A DNA stretch of 45,683 bases from an uncultured Anaerobutyricum sp. (GTDB lineage: Bacteria > Bacillota > Clostridia > Lachnospirales > Lachnospiraceae). Positions 34,926-44,353 of this stretch are shown in pieces. Within the stretch, counting starts at the first letter, position 1. Every line of letters begins with the position of its first letter. The DNA lies in the NCBI RefSeq assembly GCF_934307085.1, contig NZ_CAKRCF010000025.1:1-45683 (forward strand), read 5' to 3'. The notes under the pieces are model-generated. The model searched no databases, was not told the DNA's origin, and worked only from the letters and a program-made list of their open reading frames with translations. A program made the position numbers and the translations under genes.

Positions 34926-34976
34926 ATAATAAAAAGACCCTGAAGATTCGATTTTTCACAAATCTACAAGGTCTAT
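34926..34976 (-). terminator. terminator of the glycolytic cluster (after gpmI)
   Basis: Imperfect stem AGACC/GGTCT (34935-34939 and 34970-34974) and AGATT/AATCT (34944-34948 and 34961-34965), followed on the minus strand by TTTTTATTATTT. Confidence 0.65.
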
Positions 34977-35058
34977 TTTTGTTTATTTTTTTGTTGGACG
35001 CTAATCATTTTTGCCCTTTTCAGGATAATGATATTTGTCCTTTACAAATACAACCTGC

Positions 35059-36603
35059 TTATTTCTTGATAAGAAGTGATTTTCCTGTCATTTCTGCTGG
35101 CTGTTCCATTCCCATCATTTCGATTAATGTTGGAGCGATGTCTGCTAAGCATCCGCCCTCTCTTAATGTGTAAGCCGGATCATAATTTACAAGAATAAAT
35201 GGAACTGGATTTGTTGTATGAGCTGTGTATGGTTCCCCTGTCTCATAGTCAATTAACTGCTCGCAGTTTCCATGATCTGCACAGATAAACATCTGTCCAT
35301 CTACTTCTTTTAATGCTGCTACTGCATTTCCAACGCAGGTATCTACAGTTTCTACTGCCTTGATTGCTGCTTCCTGCACTCCAGTATGACCTACCATATC
35401 AGGGTTTGCAAAATTGATGATGATTACATCGTATTTGTCAGATTTGATTGCTTCTACAAGTTTTTCTCCAACTTCTGGTGCGCTCATCTCTGGCTGTAAA
35501 TCATAAGTTGCTACTGCTGGAGACTTAACAAGGATTCTCTCCTCATCTTTATTAGGAACTTCTACACCACCGTTAAAGAAGAATGTTACGTGAGCATATT
35601 TCTCTGTTTCTGCAAGACGAAGCTGTTTTAATCCGTTTGCTGCAAGGAATTCGCCAAATGTGTTTGTAATCTCTTCTTTGTGGAATGCGATGATTTTTCC
35701 CGGAATTGTCTCATCGTATTCTGTAAAGCAAACATAAGTTAATGGGAATACGCCATTTCTTCTTTCAAATCCTGTAAATTCAGGGTCACACATTGCACGA
35801 GTGATTTCTCTTGCACGGTCTGGACGGAAGTTGAAGAAGATAACGGAATCGTTTGCTTTTACTGTGCCTACTGGCTGTCCGTCTTTCTTGATTACTGTAG
35901 GGATAACGAACTCATCTGTCTTATCATTATCATAAGAAGCCTGAATTGCCTCTACTGCATCTGCTGCTTCATTACCTTCACCGTAAACTAAAGCAGCGTA
36001 AGCTTTTTCTACACGATCCCAACGGTTATCTCTGTCCATTGCATAGTAACGACCTTCGATAGATGCAATCTGGCCTACACCGATTTCTTTGATTTTTGCT
36101 TCTAATTCTTCGATAAATTCTTTACCAGATGTTGGAGCTGTGTCACGGCCATCTAAGAAACAGTGTACGCATACGTCTGTAAGCCCCTGTCTCTTTGCAA
36201 GCTCTAATAAAGCGTAAAGATGTGTGTTGTGGCTGTGTACACCACCATCGGATAATAATCCGTATAAATGAAGGGTAGAGTTATTCTTTTTACAATTCTC
36301 TACTGCTTCTAAAAATGCTTTATTATCATAGAAGTCTCCATCCTGAATTGCTTTCGTGATTCTTGTAAGCTCCTGATATACGATACGTCCTGCACCCATG
36401 TTAAGGTGTCCAACTTCAGAGTTACCCATCTGTCCGTCTGGAAGTCCTACGGCAAGACCGCTGGCATTCCCTTTTACAAATGGACATTCTGCCATTAACT
36501 TATCGATATTTGGAGTGTTTGCCTCATATACAGCATTGGCTTCATGTCTGTCATTTAAACCAAAGCCATCCATAATTAATAATACTGTAGGTTTTTTACT
36601 CAT
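35059..36603 (-). CDS. gpmI: 2,3-bisphosphoglycerate-independent phosphoglycerate mutase
   Basis: A 514-residue Mn-dependent enzyme interconverting 3- and 2-phosphoglycerate. The alkaline-phosphatase-like core has LLIMDGFG (metal Asp), GQMGNSEVGHLN (phospho-Ser, about residue 63), DGRDTAPTSG, GRYYAMDRDNRWDR and the second metal cluster ICADHGNCEQ plus HTTNPVPF. Full family length. The ATG at 36603 has GGGAG 8 nt upstream, and five upstream codons are left out. It is the last gene of the cluster. The gap upstream (36604-36756) contains a GC-rich hairpin. Confidence 0.97.
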   Translation of the reverse strand: MSKKPTVLLIMDGFGLNDRHEANAVYEANTPNIDKLMAECPFVKGNASGLAVGLPDGQMGNSEVGHLNMGAGRIVYQELTRITKAIQDGDFYDNKAFLEAVENCKKNNSTLHLYGLLSDGGVHSHNTHLYALLELAKRQGLTDVCVHCFLDGRDTAPTSGKEFIEELEAKIKEIGVGQIASIEGRYYAMDRDNRWDRVEKAYAALVYGEGNEAADAVEAIQASYDNDKTDEFVIPTVIKKDGQPVGTVKANDSVIFFNFRPDRAREITRAMCDPEFTGFERRNGVFPLTYVCFTEYDETIPGKIIAFHKEEITNTFGEFLAANGLKQLRLAETEKYAHVTFFFNGGVEVPNKDEERILVKSPAVATYDLQPEMSAPEVGEKLVEAIKSDKYDVIIINFANPDMVGHTGVQEAAIKAVETVDTCVGNAVAALKEVDGQMFICADHGNCEQLIDYETGEPYTAHTTNPVPFILVNYDPAYTLREGGCLADIAPTLIEMMGMEQPAEMTGKSLLIKK

Positions 36604-36701
36604 TTTATAATCTCCCATTTAAAGTGTATACTAACTCTATAAAATAATTGTATATTGCTATGGATATAATCCTGCAATATTTTATAGGATTGGTATAGTT
36701 G

Positions 36702-36725
36702 ACCCGCGGAGAAATGTCCGCGGGT
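36702..36725 (-). other. GC-rich hairpin between tpiA and gpmI
   Basis: Perfect 9-bp stem ACCCGCGGA (36702-36710) and TCCGCGGGT (36717-36725), 6-nt loop, no U run after it on the minus strand. The absence of a U tail argues for an mRNA processing or stability element rather than a terminator. Confidence 0.65.
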
Positions 36726-36756
36726 TACTATTTTCGTGATTCAAATATGGAATCTA

Positions 36757-37506
36757 TTATTTATTGTAGTTTACGATCTGACCAAAATCTGCCTTTAAGG
36801 AAGCTCCACCAACAAGTCCACCATCGATATCTGCCTGAGCAAATAAGTCTGGCGCTGTCTTAGCATTTACGCTTCCGCCATACTGAATGCGGATTGCAGC
36901 TGCTGTTGCATCATCATAGATTTCAGCGATACATTTACGAATCTCTGCACAAACTTCCTGAGCCTGCTCTGTTGTAGCAGTCTTTCCTGTTCCGATTGCC
37001 CAGATTGGTTCGTAAGCGATAACTGCTGTCTTAGCCTGATCTGCTGTTACATTTAAGAAACCAACTTTAACCTGCTGACGGATAAAGTCCATTGTAACAC
37101 CCTGTTCTCTCTGCTCTAATGTTTCTCCACAGCACATGATTGGTGTGATACCATGTTCGAAAGCTTTTAACATCTTTTTGTTAACTGTTTCGTTTGTCTC
37201 TGCGAAGTATTCTCTTCTTTCAGAATGTCCGAGAACAACGTATTTTACTCCAGCATCTACTAACATAGCAGGAGAAATCTCACCAGTGTAAGCACCGCTC
37301 TCTTCGTAGTACATATTCTCTGCACCGATTGCGATGTTAGAACCCTTTGCAGCTTCCATAGCTGGAATAATGTCGATTGCTGGCACACAGAATACTACGT
37401 CAACATCTTCATTCGCACAAAGTGGTTTTAACATATTTACTAATTCAACTGCCTCACTAGGAGTTTTATTCATTTTCCAGTTACCTGCTATAATTTTCTT
37501 ACGCAT
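36757..37506 (-). CDS. tpiA: triosephosphate isomerase
   Basis: A 249-residue TIM-barrel enzyme converting dihydroxyacetone phosphate to glyceraldehyde 3-phosphate. Key marks are AGNWKMNKT (Lys), VVLGHSERR (His), [19 protein letters not shown] (catalytic Glu and flexible loop) and [10 protein letters not shown] plus GGLVGGASL (phosphate site). The ATG at 37506 follows an AAGGGG site. It lies 110 nt after pgk, with a hairpin in the gap. Confidence 0.97.
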   Translation of the reverse strand: MRKKIIAGNWKMNKTPSEAVELVNMLKPLCANEDVDVVFCVPAIDIIPAMEAAKGSNIAIGAENMYYEESGAYTGEISPAMLVDAGVKYVVLGHSERREYFAETNETVNKKMLKAFEHGITPIMCCGETLEQREQGVTMDFIRQQVKVGFLNVTADQAKTAVIAYEPIWAIGTGKTATTEQAQEVCAEIRKCIAEIYDDATAAAIRIQYGGSVNAKTAPDLFAQADIDGGLVGGASLKADFGQIVNYNK

Positions 37507-37537
37507 AACAAATTCCCCTTTATTATATATTTATGAT

Positions 37538-37567
37538 GTTAGGGTCAAAAGGTATTCTGACCCTAAC
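37538..37567 (-). other. hairpin between pgk and tpiA
   Basis: Perfect 10-bp stem GTTAGGGTCA (37538-37547) and TGACCCTAAC (37558-37567), 10-nt loop, no U run afterwards on the minus strand. Like the element at 36702-36725 it is more likely to stabilise mRNA ends than to terminate. Confidence 0.65.
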
Positions 37568-37616
37568 TAATGTCACGAATTACTCTGTAGCTAACGCCAC
37601 TCCCGTAATTCTGAAA

Positions 37617-38828
37617 TTATTTATCGTTTGCTGCTGCAACACCTGGTAATTCTTTACCTTCTAAGAACTCAAGAGAAGCTCCACCACCTGTAGAAATGTG
37701 GCTCATCTTGTCACCATATCCAAGCTGGTTAACTGCTGCTGCGGAATCTCCGCCACCGATGATTGTTGTAGCATCTGTCTCAGCAAGTGCTGCTGCAACT
37801 GCCTTTGTACCTGCTGCAAGGATTGGGTTTTCAAATACACCCATAGGTCCGTTCCAAACAACTGTCTTAGCTGTCTTTACTGCCTCGGCGTATAATTCGA
37901 TTGTCTTAGGTCCGATATCGCAAGCTTCTTTGTCTGCTGCCATAGCATCTGCATCGTATACATATGTTGGGATTTCAGCATCGATTGGGTTAGGGAAAGC
38001 ATCAACCATTACGGAATCAACTGGAAGAAGTAACTTCTTACCAAGTTTTTCTGCTTTTTCCATCATTTCTTTACAGTAATCAATCTTAGTCTCATCAACT
38101 AAAGAGTTACCGATTTCGTATCCCTTTGCTTTTAAGAATGTGTAAGCCATACCACCACCGATGATGAGTGTATCGCACTTCTCAAGTAAGTTAGAGATAA
38201 CGTTTAACTTATCTGCAACTTTTGCTCCACCAAGGATAGCAACGAAAGGACGTACTGGGTTCTCTACAGCATTTCCTAAGAAGTCGATTTCTTTCTGCAT
38301 TAAGTATCCAACTACTGCTGTGTCTACTAAAGAAGCAACACCTACGTTAGAGCAGTGAGCTCTGTGAGCTGTACCGAATGCATCGTTTACGAATACATCA
38401 CAGATAGAAGCAAGATCTTTAGAGAATTCTTCTCCACACTTTGTCTCTTCTTTGCGGAAACGAGTGTTTTCAAGTAAGATAACATCTCCGTCTTTCATAG
38501 CTTCTACAGCTGCTTTTGCGTTAGGACCAACTACTTCACGGTCTGCTGCAAATTTTACTTCCTGTCCAAGAAGCTCAGATAAACGAACTGCTACTGGAGC
38601 TAAAGTCTTTGTTGTGTAATCTTCTTCTGTTTTTACTTTACCTAAGTGAGAGCAAAGAATTACTTTACCGCCGTCTGCGATTAACTTCTTGATTGTTGGA
38701 AGTGCAGCTACAAGACGGTTCTCGTCTGTAATCTTGCCATCTTTTAATGGAACGTTGAAGTCACATCTGCAAAGAACTTTAAGTCCTTTTACATTAATAT
38801 CGTCTACAGATTTTTTATTTAAACCCAT
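37617..38828 (-). CDS. pgk: phosphoglycerate kinase
   Basis: A 403-residue glycolytic kinase that makes ATP from 1,3-bisphosphoglycerate. Marks are [18 protein letters not shown] (substrate site), [33 protein letters not shown] and the nucleotide site [11 protein letters not shown] and [15 protein letters not shown]. Full family length. The ATG at 38828 follows AGGAGG at 8-9 nt. Gap to gap gene is 215 nt with a terminator hairpin. Confidence 0.97.
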   Translation of the reverse strand: MGLNKKSVDDINVKGLKVLCRCDFNVPLKDGKITDENRLVAALPTIKKLIADGGKVILCSHLGKVKTEEDYTTKTLAPVAVRLSELLGQEVKFAADREVVGPNAKAAVEAMKDGDVILLENTRFRKEETKCGEEFSKDLASICDVFVNDAFGTAHRAHCSNVGVASLVDTAVVGYLMQKEIDFLGNAVENPVRPFVAILGGAKVADKLNVISNLLEKCDTLIIGGGMAYTFLKAKGYEIGNSLVDETKIDYCKEMMEKAEKLGKKLLLPVDSVMVDAFPNPIDAEIPTYVYDADAMAADKEACDIGPKTIELYAEAVKTAKTVVWNGPMGVFENPILAAGTKAVAAALAETDATTIIGGGDSAAAVNQLGYGDKMSHISTGGGASLEFLEGKELPGVAAANDK

Positions 38829-38956
38829 GTTGGAAATCCTCCTAAATTATATTCATGCATTCTAGACATTCCTATATCTGAAGTATGTTTGAAACATCCC
38901 TCAGAGTTCAAATTCTGTCATGCGACAAAATTATCAAAATCCAGGAACACATTATT

Positions 38957-38997
38957 CAAAAACAAACAAAGGCCCGGTCCCACGAGACCGGACCCAT
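38957..38997 (-). terminator. terminator between gap and pgk
   Basis: 9-bp GC-rich stem GGCCCGGTC (38971-38979) and GACCGGACC (38985-38993, one G-U), followed on the minus strand by TTTGTTTGTTTTT. It would make gap mRNA more abundant than pgk mRNA, or pgk has its own promoter in 38829-38956. Confidence 0.8.
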
Positions 38998-39043
38998 GTT
39001 TGAGTCTTATATTCTTAAATATATACTAATACTATCGCTTAAA

Positions 39044-40060
39044 TTATGCTAATTCTGCAAAGTATTTGATTGTACGAACCATCTGAGATGTGTAGCTGTT
39101 TTCGTTATCGTACCATGAAACAACCTGTACTTCGTATAAATCATCTGCAACTTTGTTAACCATTGTCTGAGTTGCATCGAATAAAGAACCAAATCTCATT
39201 CCTACGATATCAGAAGAAACGATTTCGTCTTCGTTGTAACCGAAAGATTCGTTAGCTGCTGCTTTCATAGCTGCGTTGATTCCTTCAACTGTTACGTCAG
39301 CACCTTTAACAACTGCTGTTAAGATTGTTGTAGATCCTGTAGGTGTTGGAACACGCTGAGCAGATCCGATTAACTTACCGTTTAATTCTGGGATAACAAG
39401 ACCGATTGCTTTAGCAGCACCTGTGCTGTTAGGAACGATGTTAACTGCTGCTGCACGAGATCTTCTTAAATCACCTTTACGCTGTGGTCCGTCAAGAGTC
39501 ATCTGGTCACCTGTGTAAGCGTGAATTGTACACATGATACCACTCTGGATTGGAGCGTATTTGTTAAGAGCGTCAGCCATAGGAGCTAAACAGTTTGTTG
39601 TACAAGAAGCTGCAGAGATAATTGTATCTTCTGGTTTTAATACTGTATGGTTTGTATTGTAAACAACTGTTGGAAGGTCGTTTCCAGCAGGAGCGGAAAT
39701 AACAACTTTCTTAGCACCAGCATTGATATGAGCCTGAGCTTTTTCTTTGCTTGTGTAGAATCCAGAACACTCAAGAACTACGTCAACACCGATTTCTCCC
39801 CATGGGCAATTGTTTGCATCTGGGAAAGCGTAGATTTTGATTTCCTGTCCGTCAACTGTGATGGAATCTTCTCCAGCCTTTACTGTAGCTGCTTTCTCGT
39901 ATGTTCCCTGAGAAGAGTCATATTTTAATAAGTGAGCAAGCATCTTAGGGCTTGTTAAATCGTTGATAGCTACTACTTCATAGCCTTCTGCACCAAACAT
40001 CTGTCTGAAAGCTAAACGACCGATACGGCCAAATCCATTAATTGCAACTTTTACTGCCAT
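39044..40060 (-). CDS. gap: type I glyceraldehyde-3-phosphate dehydrogenase
   Basis: A 338-residue NAD-dependent enzyme producing 1,3-bisphosphoglycerate. Marks are [17 protein letters not shown] (NAD fold), the active site [12 protein letters not shown] (Cys in SCTTNC), [30 protein letters not shown] and the C-terminal [15 protein letters not shown]. The ATG at 40060 follows AGGAGG. First gene of the gap-pgk-tpiA-gpmI cluster. It has its own promoter and two hairpins in the leader. Confidence 0.97.
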   Translation of the reverse strand: MAVKVAINGFGRIGRLAFRQMFGAEGYEVVAINDLTSPKMLAHLLKYDSSQGTYEKAATVKAGEDSITVDGQEIKIYAFPDANNCPWGEIGVDVVLECSGFYTSKEKAQAHINAGAKKVVISAPAGNDLPTVVYNTNHTVLKPEDTIISAASCTTNCLAPMADALNKYAPIQSGIMCTIHAYTGDQMTLDGPQRKGDLRRSRAAAVNIVPNSTGAAKAIGLVIPELNGKLIGSAQRVPTPTGSTTILTAVVKGADVTVEGINAAMKAAANESFGYNEDEIVSSDIVGMRFGSLFDATQTMVNKVADDLYEVQVVSWYDNENSYTSQMVRTIKYFAELA

Positions 40061-40104
40061 GGTAATTCCTCCTAAGTTTTAGATATTTCTTTGACATTAA
40101 AGTT

Positions 40105-40154
40105 CGCAGGAAATATGCCCTCCTGCGCTGTGATTTGACTTCCCCTGTCAAATC
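40105..40154 (-). promoter_or_regulatory. two hairpins in the gap mRNA leader
   Basis: Perfect 8-bp stem GATTTGAC (40132-40139) with GTCAAATC (40147-40154) and 7-bp stem CGCAGGA (40105-40111) with TCCTGCG (40121-40127). The first begins almost exactly at the predicted transcription start (about 40155), so the gap mRNA would begin with a stem-loop. It could stabilise the mRNA, or the palindrome could be an operator for a glycolytic repressor. Confidence 0.6.
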
Positions 40155-40161
40155 CTTAACT

Positions 40162-40190
40162 ATTTTACCTAATTATTGCCAAGATTTCAA
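40162..40190 (-). promoter_or_regulatory. promoter of the glycolytic cluster
   Basis: On the minus strand there is a -35 TTGAAA (40185-40190), a 17-bp spacer and a -10 TAAAAT (40162-40167). The predicted leader is about 95 nt before the gap ATG. Confidence 0.65.
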
Positions 40191-40367
40191 GTAGTATTTT
40201 GCATAAAATTATAGATTTTTTTTCATCACTTTTATGCTATTATGATATTGTTGCCATTTTTCCTGCAAGTATACAGAACTTTTGGTCCTAAATTACAATT
40301 TTTTACCCTTATTTTATATAAGCAGGAAAATTCAAATGCAAATTTTTACCAGAAAGGAAATACGGTT

Positions 40368-41183
40368 ATGATTTACACAGACACACATCTGCACTCCTCT
40401 TTTTCTTCTGATTCAGACACACCGATGGAATTGATGATCAAACAGGGCATCCGTCTCGGAATGAAAACACTGTGCTTTACCGAACACTACGATCCCTGCT
40501 ATCCGGACACTCCCGATGGTCTGGACTTTCTTTTAGATTTTGAAAATTATAAAAAGACTCTTTGTACTCTCAAAGAAAAGTATGCCTCACAGATTGAGAT
40601 TTTATACGGACTTGAACTTGGCGTGCAGCCGCACCTTGGCCAGAGGCTTGCTGACTTTTATGAAAAATACGGAAAAGACTTTGACTTTATTATCAATTCC
40701 TGTCATATCGTAAATAATATGGATCCTTATTATGGCACATATTTCAAAGAGCTTGGTGCAACCAGAGGGCTTATGACTTACTTTGAAACGGTTTTATCTA
40801 ACTTAAAAGCATTTTCTCATTACCAGTCTGTCGGTCACCTTGATTATGTATGCCGCTACCTGCCAGAATCTTCACAGACATTCTTTTATGACCATTTTGC
40901 AGATGTTCTTGATGAAATTCTTATTGAGATCATTGAAAGGAATCGTGCTCTTGAGGTAAACACGGCAGGTCTTAAGTATGGACTTAACTGGCCAAATCCG
41001 GATATTTCTATTTTGAGAAGATACCGGGAGCTTGGTGGAGAGCTTATTACAATTGGAAGTGATGCCCATAAACCGGAGCATATGGCGTGGGAGTTTGAGA
41101 AGGTGCCGGGAATTCTCCATAGAGCCGGTTTCCACCATTACGTGGTGTTTAAGGGAAAGAAACCAGTGTTTTATGATATTTAA
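40368..41183 (+). CDS. PHP-domain phosphatase, histidinol-phosphatase (HisK-type) family
   Basis: A 271-residue metal-dependent phosphoesterase and the only clear plus-strand gene. The PHP motif YTDTHLHSSFSSDSDTP (N-terminal His-x-His) is followed by CFTEHYDP, GLELG, INSCHIV, VGHLDYV and GSDAHKPEH, which supply the expected His/Asp metal ligands. Length and order fit HisK-type histidinol-phosphatases, but no other his genes are nearby and PHP proteins act on varied phosphates, so the substrate is not certain. AGAAAGGAA lies 7-8 nt before the ATG at 40368; 42 upstream in-frame codons lack support. It is transcribed away from gap and runs towards the phosphate-binding gene. Confidence 0.9.
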   Translation: MIYTDTHLHSSFSSDSDTPMELMIKQGIRLGMKTLCFTEHYDPCYPDTPDGLDFLLDFENYKKTLCTLKEKYASQIEILYGLELGVQPHLGQRLADFYEKYGKDFDFIINSCHIVNNMDPYYGTYFKELGATRGLMTYFETVLSNLKAFSHYQSVGHLDYVCRYLPESSQTFFYDHFADVLDEILIEIIERNRALEVNTAGLKYGLNWPNPDISILRRYRELGGELITIGSDAHKPEHMAWEFEKVPGILHRAGFHHYVVFKGKKPVFYDI

Positions 41184-41189
41184 GCGGAC

Positions 41190-41280
41190 GCAACTAAAAA
41201 GAGAGAATATAAAGGCTGCTCTATTTCACTGTGCGAGAAAATGCCAGCCCACATTTTTTATATTCTCTCTTTTTAGTTGC
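41190..41280. repeat. 24-bp perfect inverted repeat with structured loop, convergent gap
   Basis: Arms 41190-41213 and 41257-41280 are exact reverse complements over 24 bp. Inside, GGCTG (41214-41218) can pair with CAGCC (41245-41249). It begins 7 nt after the PHP stop. Long stem plus T-rich right arm would serve as a plus-strand terminator, but the length is far above normal, so a small mobile palindrome (REP- or MITE-like) is also possible. Confidence 0.75.
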
Positions 41281-41388
41281 AGACTGTGAATATCATAAAG
41301 TATAGGTTTCTTCTCAAATAAAATCAATATACTATGACAAATTATGAAATATATTTTTTGAGAGGCTTACACCACAACATGATGACAC

Positions 41389-41436
41389 AAAACAAAGCCA
41401 CACTTCTCATGAAGAACGGCTTTGTTTTATCTTTTT
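41389..41436 (-). terminator. bidirectional terminator after the phosphate-binding gene
   Basis: 11-bp stem AAAACAAAGCC (41389-41399) and GGCTTTGTTTT (41418-41428), with inner pairing CTTCTCATGAAG. U-rich on both strands. The 41281-41388 stretch beside it holds nothing I can identify. Confidence 0.8.
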
Positions 41437-41490
41437 GTTATATTTGAGGATATATAACATATAGTTGAACCTATATATCAATTATACTTT

Positions 41491-42342
41491 CTACTGCAAT
41501 TCTCCCCATTTTTCACATTTTCCATCATAAAATGCCTTAATCTGTTTTATTGTTAAGTCTTCTACTGGATTTTCTTTATTTACAATAATAGCAATTCCAT
41601 CTTTGGCAAAGGCTTTTGATGTAAGAAGTTCACTCTCATAGTCTTTTAAATCTCTTGATGAAACTGCAAAATCACATCCGCCACGAATCGCAGAGGTCAG
41701 TCCTTGTGAAGAATCGCTGGAAATCATTTTAATTTTTGCGGATGGATTATAGTTTTTATAATCTTTAATCATCGCTTCAATCAAAGGAGCAGCAGAGGTC
41801 GAGCCCATAATCGTCAGTTCTCCTGCAGATTTATCGGAAAGGAATGTAGATGTCTTTTTTACAGGTACGCAAGTTTTACTTACCACATTCTGTCCCGCGC
41901 TCATCACATAGGAAAGAAAGTCCTGCTGCAATGCACTCAAATCTCCACTATAGGCAAGATAATAGTTTCGACATAGAGGATATTTATCTTTTTGAATATT
42001 ATCTACAGACAACTCTTTGCCGTCTACTTTGATACTTTTTATATTATCATTTGTCAAAATGCCACTATAGGCTACATAGCCAAGCGCATTTTTATCCTCT
42101 GCCACCTGTTCCTGCACTTCTGTTGTTGATGTTCCCACCGCTTTTACCCCAGCTTCTGAAGTTCCAATGAGTGTCCCAAATTCAATCTTCGTTCCTGAAC
42201 CGTCTTCTCTTGATATAGCATTCACTTTTCCCATAAAACTTAAATCCGGCAGCTTGCTACTGCTGTTTCCACAGGCTGTCATGCACAATATTACCACTAT
42301 CAAAAGTAAAATTCCTGTCGTTACTTTTCCTGTTTTTCTCAT
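41491..42342 (-). CDS. phosphate-binding (PstS-like) lipoprotein with permuted domain order
   Basis: A 283-residue lipoprotein (lipobox MTAC, Cys24) of the PBP-like family. In classical PstS the block with GSTSxAPLIE and KDGIAxIVNKENPV precedes the block with SREDGSGTR. Here residues 38-160 hold the second block (ISREDGSGTKIEF, LGYVAYSG, DFLSYVMS) and residues 175-283 hold the first (GELTIMGSTSAAPLIEAM, FAVSSRDLKD, AKDGIAIIVNKENPV, ending CEKWGELQ). The lobes are thus circularly permuted, an order I believe also occurs in other clostridial PstS proteins. Its start overlaps the stop of the Na/Pi cotransporter gene as ATGA, so the two are translated together. Expected role: phosphate capture or sensing outside the membrane. 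Confidence 0.8.
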   Translation of the reverse strand: MRKTGKVTTGILLLIVVILCMTACGNSSSKLPDLSFMGKVNAISREDGSGTKIEFGTLIGTSEAGVKAVGTSTTEVQEQVAEDKNALGYVAYSGILTNDNIKSIKVDGKELSVDNIQKDKYPLCRNYYLAYSGDLSALQQDFLSYVMSAGQNVVSKTCVPVKKTSTFLSDKSAGELTIMGSTSAAPLIEAMIKDYKNYNPSAKIKMISSDSSQGLTSAIRGGCDFAVSSRDLKDYESELLTSKAFAKDGIAIIVNKENPVEDLTIKQIKAFYDGKCEKWGELQ

Positions 42343-44063
42343 CGTACACCACCCTCGGCGGCGGCTGCAAATGCTCTGGCATTCTCGCCAAGTTCTACAA
42401 AGCCTGGATTATCTAATGCTTCTTCTGCAATACTTACGCAGTTATCTGCCGCTCTTTCTAAATTATAGAGGATTCCGGAAAAGCAGACCATCATACCTGG
42501 ATTACATTGCTTATTTTTTACTCGCTCAAGATGGGCTTTGTTGAATTTCTTCTCTGCTTTATTCATCTTTTTCTTATTTTTAAATACCAGCTCTGCTTGT
42601 TCTTCACTACCCTCTTTGGCCGCTTCCATTGCCTGATCCAACAGGTTTTGAGTTATAGAAATACAGTTTCCGAGTTCTTTACTCGCTGTATCCGAAAGAC
42701 TCATGCCCTTTTCTTCAACCTGGTCCCAGATTTTATCAATATCCAGACAGCGGTCAGCAATTCTCTGGATATTATTCGTTACATAAAGAAGACCCGATGT
42801 ATGTTCTGCCTGCAACTCTGTCAGATTACCACTGGAAAAAAGTCTGGTAATATATTCTGTTACTTTTTCCTGCAAATGATGTACTGTTTCTAAATTCTCT
42901 TTAAACAGGCTATACGCTTCGGATTCTTTTCCTTTATTGAGTGCCTCATTTAACTGTATAAGCATCTCCGTTGCAAATCCCGCTAAGTTTTCTAATTCCT
43001 GAGATACCAGATACATTGCTGCAACTGGCTGATCAATCATTTTGTTATCAAGATATTTTGGTTCGCAGACTGCTTTTGCTTTTTTGTCTTCTCCACGAAT
43101 AATTGTCGTAACAATCTTAACCATCAACGGAATAAGTGGCAGCCATACCAGCGTACATACAATGTTAAATGTCGTATGTGCATTGGCAATCTGTCGTGAA
43201 ATAACATCGACCTCATTGCCTTTTGGAGAAATATATCGAACAAACTTCGCAAATATCGGAATAATCCATACAAAAACAAAACTTCCTGAAATATTGAAAA
43301 TACTATGAGCAATCGCTGTACGTTTCGCATTCTTTGACTGACCGATAGAGGCAAGCAGTGCTGTAATTGTTGTACCGATATTATCACCTAACAGGATTGG
43401 AATCGCACCAGTAAGTCCCATTACACTGGTTACTCCATCCGGGCCTGCCTGTGAAGCAAAGTTCTGAAGAACTGCAATGGTCGCAGAAGAACTCTGTACA
43501 ACAAGTGTCATAACCGCTCCAAGTACTACTCCAAGCACTGGGATAGAAGAAACTTTCGCCATAAGATCAACAAAGATGGCACTTCCCGCTAAAGGCTTCA
43601 TAACCTCACCCATTATCTCAATTCCTTCAAATAACAGTCCGAAAGAAAAAATAACCATACCAATGTTTTTGACTTTTTCTTTTTTTCCTGCAAAATTCAG
43701 CATAAATCCAATAAAAATAAGCGGATAAATATAATTGCTAATCTTAAATGCCATTAATTGCGCTGTCATAGTCGTACCAATATTCGCACCAAATATAACA
43801 GAAATCGCCTGTGGCAGACTCATTAATCCCGCACTGACAAAGCCAATGACCATAACAGTAGTTGCCGAACTACTCTGAAGCACCGCTGTAACAAGCGCAC
43901 CCGCCAAAGCTCCCATAACTGGATTCTTCGTAAGAAATTCGAGAATCTTCTTCATTTTCTCTCCTGCGGCTTTCTGGAGAGCATCACTCATATTGTTCAT
44001 TCCGTAAAGAAACAATGCCAATCCACCAATCAATCCAAAAATAACCTTCAAATTTTCATTCAT
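42339..44063 (-). CDS. Na/Pi cotransporter with C-terminal PhoU-like domain
   Basis: A 574-residue membrane protein of the NptA/PNaS family. It has two inverted Na/Pi repeats, each with the QSSSAT signature (AVLQSSSATTVMVIGFV near 65-85 and LVVQSSSATIAVLQNFA near 190-210). About 8-9 hydrophobic segments end near residue 330. The C-terminal 200 residues are helical and PhoU-like (ENLAGFATEMLIQLNEALNKGKE, RIADRCLDIDKIWD, NLERAADNCVSIAEEAL). It would import phosphate with sodium, with the PhoU part in regulation. The ATG at 44063 follows GAGGGAG; upstream codons are not supported. It is coupled to the PstS-like gene. Confidence 0.92.
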   Translation of the reverse strand: MNENLKVIFGLIGGLALFLYGMNNMSDALQKAAGEKMKKILEFLTKNPVMGALAGALVTAVLQSSSATTVMVIGFVSAGLMSLPQAISVIFGANIGTTMTAQLMAFKISNYIYPLIFIGFMLNFAGKKEKVKNIGMVIFSFGLLFEGIEIMGEVMKPLAGSAIFVDLMAKVSSIPVLGVVLGAVMTLVVQSSSATIAVLQNFASQAGPDGVTSVMGLTGAIPILLGDNIGTTITALLASIGQSKNAKRTAIAHSIFNISGSFVFVWIIPIFAKFVRYISPKGNEVDVISRQIANAHTTFNIVCTLVWLPLIPLMVKIVTTIIRGEDKKAKAVCEPKYLDNKMIDQPVAAMYLVSQELENLAGFATEMLIQLNEALNKGKESEAYSLFKENLETVHHLQEKVTEYITRLFSSGNLTELQAEHTSGLLYVTNNIQRIADRCLDIDKIWDQVEEKGMSLSDTASKELGNCISITQNLLDQAMEAAKEGSEEQAELVFKNKKKMNKAEKKFNKAHLERVKNKQCNPGMMVCFSGILYNLERAADNCVSIAEEALDNPGFVELGENARAFAAAAEGGVR

Positions 44064-44353
44064 TACTTTCGTTCTCCCTCTCTTTTTCGTTAGTATTTTA
44101 CCTAACAAGCATTTGTAACCCCTGAGCGTGCTTAAATAATTATTCCCATTCATCTATATATTTTAATTTGTAGGAAATCTTTTCGAACACTCTCTAAAGT
44201 CATAAAATATGTGCTTGTATCTGTTTCGATAACATTATTAAGCTTACTTGTTAAACATACTTACTAAGGATAGCAGAACAAAAAATAATCTACTATCGTG
44301 CTTTTGTATGGGGTAGGTAAAATTATTGTAAAGAAAGGAAACGAGTGAGTCTT

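Noticed and set aside
40242..40367. longer N-terminus of the PHP phosphatase
   Set aside because: The upstream codons include a hydrophobic segment without Shine-Dalgarno, and the PHP motif begins directly at the ATG at 40368, which has a good site.
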